DNA of 64,000 bases. Origin: Alitta virens. Its lineage: Eukaryota; Annelida; Polychaeta; Phyllodocida; Nereididae. Below are positions 58,197-64,000 of this stretch, one piece after another. The position numbers were made by a program, and so were the translations under genes. Each line of letters starts with the position of its first letter. The stretch's first letter is position 1. Below the pieces are notes generated by a model. That model saw only the letters and a list, made by a program, of their open reading frames with translations. It was not told where the DNA came from and did no database searches. The stretch spans positions 40,240,253-40,304,252 of the forward strand of contig OW028575.1 in assembly GCA_932294295.1 (NCBI GenBank), given 5' to 3'.

Positions 58197-59815
58197 TTCA
58201 ATTCAATTTCATTTATTTATTTTGCTCAACTTACATAATTATAACATATAATATAATACTATTATTATTGAGTAGAGCTGGGTGACCACTCTAAGTTGTT
58301 AAGGTACAGCGCCACTGAGGGGGCCACCCAAATGCCTTATACAAAGTTATGTACTAAATACATGGAGCCAGTGGAGTGACACATGCACAGTGGTTTTTGG
58401 GGAAGAGAAAAAAAAAAACATCAATCTAATTAGCATATAAAAGAGAGTGAACATGTTGAATGGGAACCAATGGCCGGGATGCTGAGGAGAAGTCCAATAA
58501 ACTAGTTATTGTGACAAACAAAACAATGAAGCAAGTTACAATTATCAGCATAAGATCTATTATTTTCTTTTATACATAGTTTTTGAAGCCATGAAAACTA
58601 TGGGTATCAATTTTTTTTCTTATATTAATGTTTGTACTGTTTAATGTTTTGGGAAACTTATAGGAAATGCTGCACCTTGCAAAATCATGGCTCACAGCAG
58701 GCAGACGTAACTTTGGCGTGTTAGACGATTTTGATATTGTGGAAATCTAAAAAACATATTTGTAGAAAAGTAATCTGGAAGTAGATCATTTCCAAACTTA
58801 TAACAAAACTTTAAGTCATGCAGTGCACAGAGGTCATCTAATTTCAGAATATCTAATTATTAAACAACGGACTTGTGTGGGCATTGTATCTACTTTTTGT
58901 GATGATCCTTATTGCTTTTTTTGGTAGTTTAAATAATTTATTATGTTTTCCTCCCCAGATAATAATTCCATAATTCAAGTATGACAAAATTAAGGCATTA
59001 TATATATTCATAAGGGCATATGATGGTACAGTTTTCTTTAGCTTTTTCATGATACCTAGTGTTTTTGCTACTTTTTTACTTATCAAATCTATGTGTGAAT
59101 TCCACTTTAAGCGATCCATACACAGCTCTAGACTATTTACATTTCTCTGAGGGGTGTGGAATAACATGGCTTTTGTTTTGGAAACATGAGGAGAAAGCTT
59201 ATATACTTTTAGCCAATTGGATATGGAGGTTAATTCATTATTTAGTCTATCTGTATCAAAGTTACTGTTTTGACATAAATAATGAACATTAAAGGTCCCA
59301 AAATAGAACCTTGTGGGACACCACATTTTATATTTAAAGGATCTGATACTGTTTCCTTATATTCTAATTGCTGTATTCTGTTATTCAAATAACTTTTAAG
59401 TAACTCTTATGAAATGCCTTTAATGCCATATATGTTAATTTATGTAATAATATCTGATGGTCAAGTGTGTCAAAGGCCTTCGAGAGGTCAAGATATATGT
59501 TAACAGGAAGTAAGTGTTGGTCCATTGCATATGTGATTCTATCAACAAGTTCTAGTGTTGCCAATTCGGTGGAGTGAAATTTCCTAAATCCATACCGACT
59601 TTTATAAAACACTTTCAGCTGGGAAAAATAGTCGAACATTTGATTATATAGTACTCTCTCAAAGACCTTGGACACACTTGACAATATTGAGATTGGCCTA
59701 TAATTACAAAATTACAAAACAAATAATATTCTTTATATTTATATATTGGTACCACTTTGGCCTTAACAAATCAGGAAATATACTTTGAGTGACAGATTGA
59801 TTAGGTCCCACTTAT
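58197..59815 (-). mobile_element. 5'-truncated LINE inserted in repeat F
   Basis: The 3' end is at 58197, where the minus strand ends in an (ATTGA)n-like tail (TGAAATTGAATTGAATTGA). Coding remnants occupy 58853-59700. The 5' end near 59815 abuts TTATGTACGTAGCC, and the 3' side abuts CCCTATGTAAG, so a short target-site duplication around TATGTA is possible. Confidence 0.65.
58853..59684 (-). pseudogene. Non-LTR reverse transcriptase remnant, catalytic motif deleted
   Basis: The upstream frame (59684-59385) has FERVLYNQMFDYF, YGFRKFHSTELATLELVDRI and NIYLDLSKAFDTLDHQILLH, the RT motifs carrying the first catalytic Asp. A second frame at 59324-59281 gives CGVPQGSILGPLMFI. The third (59326-58853) resumes at NNELTSISNWLKVYKLSPHV and ends with IRIITKSRYNAHTSPLF. 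The segment that should hold the (F/Y)ADD motif, between GPLMFI and NNELT, is missing, and there are frame changes. The element is therefore dead. Confidence 0.8.
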
Positions 59816-60817
59816 GTACGTAGCCATACGTAGCCATACTTAGCCACTGTCCATCTGTATATACTCACCATTCACTCGCAAAGGCGTCCAGCGAGCAATC
59901 TACAGTAGATGGTGACTCAATTTTGCTGAATACTCTTTCTTTGCGAGATAATAAGATGTTCTCGCAAATTTGCAGGATTCTGTGGAAACAGTAAAACGTT
60001 ATTTTCTCACAAAATTGCGAGATTTCTAATAAATTCTATGTCCATCACTGGGCTGCTGCGCATGCATCAAACGCCAAAGTGGCGGCAACTACAAAAGATC
60101 GCAGACTCCCAAGCTTACAATGTAATAGATCCAAAATCGATCGGTAAATTTGTGCGATTATTGTTTACTTCGTATTTTGAAACTAACCTGGTGATCTCCA
60201 ACCTAATAATAACGAAGCTAAACCTTCTGGAATTGATTTCATGCAGACCATTTTAGTGTTGTAACACTTTTCTACCACCATGGTTTTTGCTTCTGCTTCC
60301 TGTTTATTTATTTTTTCCGGTTTAACTTGTCATTGAATCGATTTGTATTGGATCTGCTAGGAACATGCAAGATTCTACATAAAATCTTACAAAAGTCAGT
60401 GTTCGCGCAAAATTGCATGTCACCATCTACTGATCTACAACTGCCTTAAGTATATTGACGTACGTGGTCACGCATAGGATTTGTACATTACAGTGAGAAT
60501 GCCCCCCTTAAGAAAAATTTCTATACAGCAAGTCCCAGACTAACTTTGTCCACATGTGACTAGTGTGGTACATTCGGATAAATCAAGCAAAACTATCATG
60601 TAATTCCTTAGAAATGTGGCATATGAGGAAATTGCCACTTCATACACATTTTATGCAATTTCACGCCTCTGTGAATGCGAGAAAGTGGTGTTGCTTGGTC
60701 AAGGCTATTTATATATTTTGTTATAATGTTTATGATGTTTATCCAAGCATGGACACAGTTTAGTGTGTGGTAGTCATCATGTCCAATGGACCATGCATTC
60801 ATGGTCACACATGAAGC

Positions 60818-60828
60818 TATATATAAGC
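60818..60828 (+). promoter_or_regulatory. TATA box of the CAP-family gene
   Basis: TATATATAAG 30-40 bases before the first ATG (60855). If used at normal spacing, transcription would start close to 60850, giving a very short 5' UTR and favouring translation from 60855 or from the Met at 60876. Confidence 0.45.
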
Positions 60829-60854
60829 TGGGGTGCAAATAAAATATTTCCTAA

Positions 60855-61097
60855 ATGATGGAAAGTTATGAAAAGATGGCACATTTGATTAAGCTGAGAT
60901 TGGTCATTACTTTGCTCATTTTGGTTGCCAAGACAACTGGCAGTTTTAATTTCACACAACATGGACGTTTTGCACGAGCTGCAGTAACAGACACTTCAAA
61001 GAACTTCTTGACTCAAGCTGACAGAGATGCATTTCTCAATAAGCACAATACCCTTCGTCAACAGGTCAACCCAACTGCATCAAACATGAAGAAAATG
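60855..61097 (+). CDS. First exon of a secreted CAP-superfamily (SCP/CRISP-like) protein
   Basis: CAP proteins (CRISP, PI16, GLIPR) are secreted cysteine-rich proteins with varied roles. The exon encodes 81 residues and ends in phase 0 at ATG|GTAAAT. A signal peptide is evident: either MMESYEK precedes it or translation starts at Met8, MAHLIKLRLVITLLILVAKT. The mature start includes RFARAAVTDTSKNFLTQADR, then the first CAP helix, LNKHNTLRQQVNPTASNMKK. This strongly resembles the N(K/E)HN-LR--V-PTASNM-KM opening of CRISPs. The exon breaks at the M before the expected (E)W, as in other CAP genes. The remaining exons were not found in the window and presumably lie beyond 64000. Confidence 0.75.
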
Positions 61098-61194
61098 GTA
61101 AATCAATTTATTATTTTATATCAAATACTGTATAAGAAGCTTTTATGGGTTCTTTTCATTCATTTATCTGTTATATTTAATATACAGTGGGTTG

Positions 61195-61894
61195 CAAAAG
61201 AAGTATTCACACTCCAGTGAGTTTGCAGGCCAATAAAATTACAGCTATTATTCTATACAGGACAAAAATGATACATGCAATCATCAAAACATTTTAGGAA
61301 GTGATAATATACCATATTTTGTATAATGGAATATTGGCTGGCTAAAGTGGCTAGCTGAAAATATGAGGAACTTCAGTAGAGCAGTAAATTGGTAAAAATG
61401 CACCAAAATTGCATCTTTAGTTCTTGAAATTCAAAATTGAATTATTTAATAATTAGTCCACCAACAACCAAGTTTCCAAACAGACGCCCAAATATTACTC
61501 TTTAATAAAAAGAAGTGAAAAATATAACATTTTCATGAAAGTATATCACATGGATAAGGCCACTTTAATTCAAAAGCTGATGATATTGCAATTATTCTCA
61601 GCAAATAACCAGCTGATGACTGGAGAAGAACCTTCAGATAATAGGAAAGCTAAATTAATAATAGTTATGAGAATATAGACCATAATGTGCCCCTACCATG
61701 GAATGGCATGTATAGGAGTTTGCATGTACAAAGGTCATGTAGCATTGCATAACAGTTGCAAAGTGGCTTTAAAATTTGCAAAATATGATATATTATAATC
61801 TCCCTTGCATGTGCCATTTTTTTCCTGTGTAGATTTATAATTGACATATTTACATGCAAACTCCATGGGGAACAGATACTTTTGCAACCCACTG
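61195..61894. mobile_element. Tc1/mariner-type TIR element, 700 bp
   Basis: The left end CAGTGGGTTGCAAAAGAAGT and the right end ATACTTTTGCAACCCACTG are inverted repeats with Tc1-type CAGTG termini. The left flank is TA; the right flank has CA where TA is expected. No transposase ORF remains. It lies just after the donor of the CAP-gene first exon, so inside its first intron. Confidence 0.8.
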
Positions 61895-63453
61895 CATATA
61901 TAGTATATATAATTTATTCGCAAATGATTGCGTACAAACATAATAGATTCATATTAAATACATAAGAAAATTAGAATATGGAAATTAGGATGTAGCAATT
62001 CAATAAATTACTTTACATCGTCCACTGAAAATTCATAAAGGACATACAGTCGACCCTCGTTAATCCATAATTCGTTAAACCAAATCCTGCACTATTCAAA
62101 CTAAAATGCTTGGAACAGATATGCACAATGCTATTTAGACTCGTTAAACCAAATCCCGCGGTTTCCAAATCCTAACGGTCTTTTTGAGCACCGAATGGCA
62201 CTTTCCTATGTATAATTAATTCATTCCTTAAGCCGGGTCGTAGACGAGGGTCTAGTAGATATCAAAGAATTGCAAGATAGGCAACAAAAGTAGGTAAATC
62301 ATGGCGCCCATTAATTTTAACTTAGTGGCGAACAAAATAGTTCTTTAACATCTGTCTGGTGTGACATTACATCGGCGTACTTAGCACTGGGATGTGGTGT
62401 ATTCTGTTGTAATAATTAATATAAACCTTTCTACGTAGTCAAATTTCTTGCTCCCCCACTGGGATCCTTGCTCCTCCCGAATTATCCAAGACCCTCTCCT
62501 TGTGGAAAAATGATCCCCTCTGTTTGTTTAATCAAGGGGTGCCAGTCAGTCTGCCTGCGTTGCCTTTTAATTGTATTCATTGTGTTTGAATAGCAATTAA
62601 TAAACTGTAGGTACGTACGTGGGGCTGTCCTACATTGCATTCAGCAGTAAGTATTCAGAATATTTTATTCGCAATTAATGTCCAGGAATGTGGCTTTGCA
62701 ACCCTTCTAGTCATAAATTATAATTACAATGGTTGCGGTCTCTACAGAATTATTACTCCATTTTATGCTTTTATACATGTTTACCTGGTCTTGTTATTAT
62801 TTACTGATCTAACATAGATCTAATTTTTGAGGCATAATAAAGATTATTATGAGGGATATCACTTTTTTTTAAAAAACAAACCTATTTTGGTCGATATATA
62901 GTTATAAGAAAATAAAGATGACTGGTTTAAGAATGTGTTTTTCACATTGCTATTATAAACATAGGCTGCGCTGCAGCTAAACCCTCAGCAAATCCCACAG
63001 AGCATACAGGCATCATTAAAATTGTTAAGTGTGCATCTGACAGGCAGGAGGGCGGGCGTTACACTTTCATTTCCAGAGCAGAACTCCAACACACACTTCC
63101 GTTTCTAGAGCTGAACACTAACACTAATGCACTTAGCCTCATGAAATTTTCTACAGTAACACATTATATGGCCTAGTGGTGCCTTGTGATAGCCACACTG
63201 ACATATCTCGGCTATGTTTTACAAAGTTTGGCAAACTATTATTTCTAAGGAGTTCATATAGTGTGAGTACACTTTCTGATGCAAAGGTTTCGCCTCCCAA
63301 TAATAGGTACCTCCATACCATGACATACCTTCACACCACAACAGTTATCGTACCACGAAGCTATTAAAGTGTCGACCCCCGACAGTGTAGGTTTCGCACC
63401 ATGAAAACGAAGGCTAATTCAATTTATTATCTGCAGGTATGCAACGTTGTAAG
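61895..63453. other. Intron-like AT-rich stretch; pogo-like MITE and repeat D
   Basis: Probably intron of the CAP gene. It holds a short pogo-like element (62047-62255) and a repeat D fragment (about 63040-63230: CTAGTGGTGCCTTGTGATAG, CATATCTCGGCTATGTTTTA). No exon was recognised. Confidence 0.45.
62047..62255. mobile_element. Pogo/Tigger-like MITE
   Basis: CAGTCGACCCTCGTTAATCC at the left and ACGAGGGTCTAG at the right are inverted and flanked by TA. The interior repeats CGTTAAACCAAATCCCGC. The CGTTAA-rich ends are like pogo/Tigger elements; the family name comes from memory. Confidence 0.5.
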
Positions 63454-64000
63454 AGTGGCTAGATTTTCCCCTCCTCATCCTCGTCCTCCTCCTCATACTC
63501 ATCCTCCTCCAATGTGATAAAAAAAAAAATTAGGAAAATTCCATTGATACTGGCCAGATGAGAGAACCGCATCACAAAAGTGAAGGCTAATTCAGTTAAA
63601 CGCAGGTATGCAACTTTGTAAAAGTGGCTACATCTCCTCCTCCTCCTCTTCCTCCTCCTTGAAAACGATGCAATATGCGATTTTTATAACTTACAAAGAT
63701 TAGTTGCATTTGTGTTGTTTTCAACTCAAGATTGACTTCCATCTTGTCCTTCACTGAATTAATACAGGGTAGATGTATCTATGTCAGGTGCATCCCTGGA
63801 TATGCATAAAATCTCTGTACATTCAATATTTATGGAGAAAATTAGCTAAACCAGCCCATGAGTTTCTTGGAGGGAAAGTGTTGTGGTAGAAAAGTTTCTG
63901 TCTCCCCACGAAACCACGAGACCAAGAAATGAACTGTTCGGCTACCATAGTTCCCTCCTGTTCTAATTTCTCCAAGCTCAGGATTTCCCATGTAACAGGA
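63454..64000. repeat. Repeat E copy 2, running off the window
   Basis: CTCCTC tracts at 63465-63515 and 63630-63660, then the same 340 bases as 53189-53535. The motif GTAAAAGTGGCTA with a CTCCTC tract occurs twice, so the head is internally duplicated. The window ends within the unit. Confidence 0.8.

Larger units (their letters stand above)
58098..60510. repeat. Repeat F copy 2, interrupted by a LINE
   Basis: The left part, 58098-58196 (AACATGTTTAAAACTTTGGC, TTAGTTACGTATCTTCCTCG), and the right part, 59816-60510 (TACGTAGCCATACGTAGCCA, ATATACTCACCATTCACTCG, GACGTACGTGGTCACGCATA), match repeat F at 54548-56750. The 1.6 kb between them is a minus-strand LINE. Confidence 0.6.

Overview
The window is metazoan nuclear DNA. 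It is AT-rich, its genes are split by GT-AG introns, and most of it is repeats: SINEs, foldback elements, LINE and DNA-transposon remnants, an LTR retrotransposon, microsatellites and poly-G tracts. The three recognisable conserved genes (TRAF6-like, RAD1, SGF29) are animal genes. The repeat landscape suggests a marine invertebrate, perhaps a deuterostome such as an echinoderm or hemichordate. That placement is an inference and I cannot name the species.

Layout. 1-4.6 kb has no convincing gene: foldback repeats sharing one inverted-repeat sequence, then CAG and TCC microsatellites. 4.6-9.1 kb is a Gypsy/Ty3-type LTR retrotransposon with two near-identical 242-bp LTRs, a gag ORF and only a scrap of pol; a second primer-binding site and second gag copy follow the second LTR and stop abruptly. 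12.5-21.0 kb is a three-exon gene (+) for a 195-residue protein with an N-myristoylation-type start, which I do not recognise. Its introns hold SINEs and transposon fragments. 25.8-31.5 kb is a seven-exon TRAF6-like gene (+). 33.5-36.3 kb looks like a decayed DNA transposon bounded by long inverted repeats. 37.5-40.9 kb is RAD1 (+, eight exons), and 41.6-45.4 kb is SGF29 (-, eight coding exons), tail to tail with RAD1. 47.9-60.5 kb is a repeat graveyard: two dead LINEs, a dead Tc1 transposase, a dispersed repeat family, and one old repeat present twice and interrupted by a different insertion each time. 60.9-61.1 kb is the first exon of a secreted CAP-superfamily gene whose remaining exons were not found here; its first intron begins with a Tc1-type TIR element. 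The last 0.5 kb repeats sequence at 53.1-53.5 kb.

The genes do not form a pathway. TRAF6 acts in innate immune signalling. RAD1 is a subunit of the 9-1-1 DNA-damage clamp and SGF29 is the histone H3K4me3 reader of SAGA. RAD1 and SGF29 are convergent, and their predicted poly(A) signals are placed so that the 3' ends could overlap by about 100 bases. An E2F-like palindrome lies just upstream of the RAD1 start codon. Exon models were built by hand from splice signals, reading phase and remembered human protein sequences; no alignment was run.
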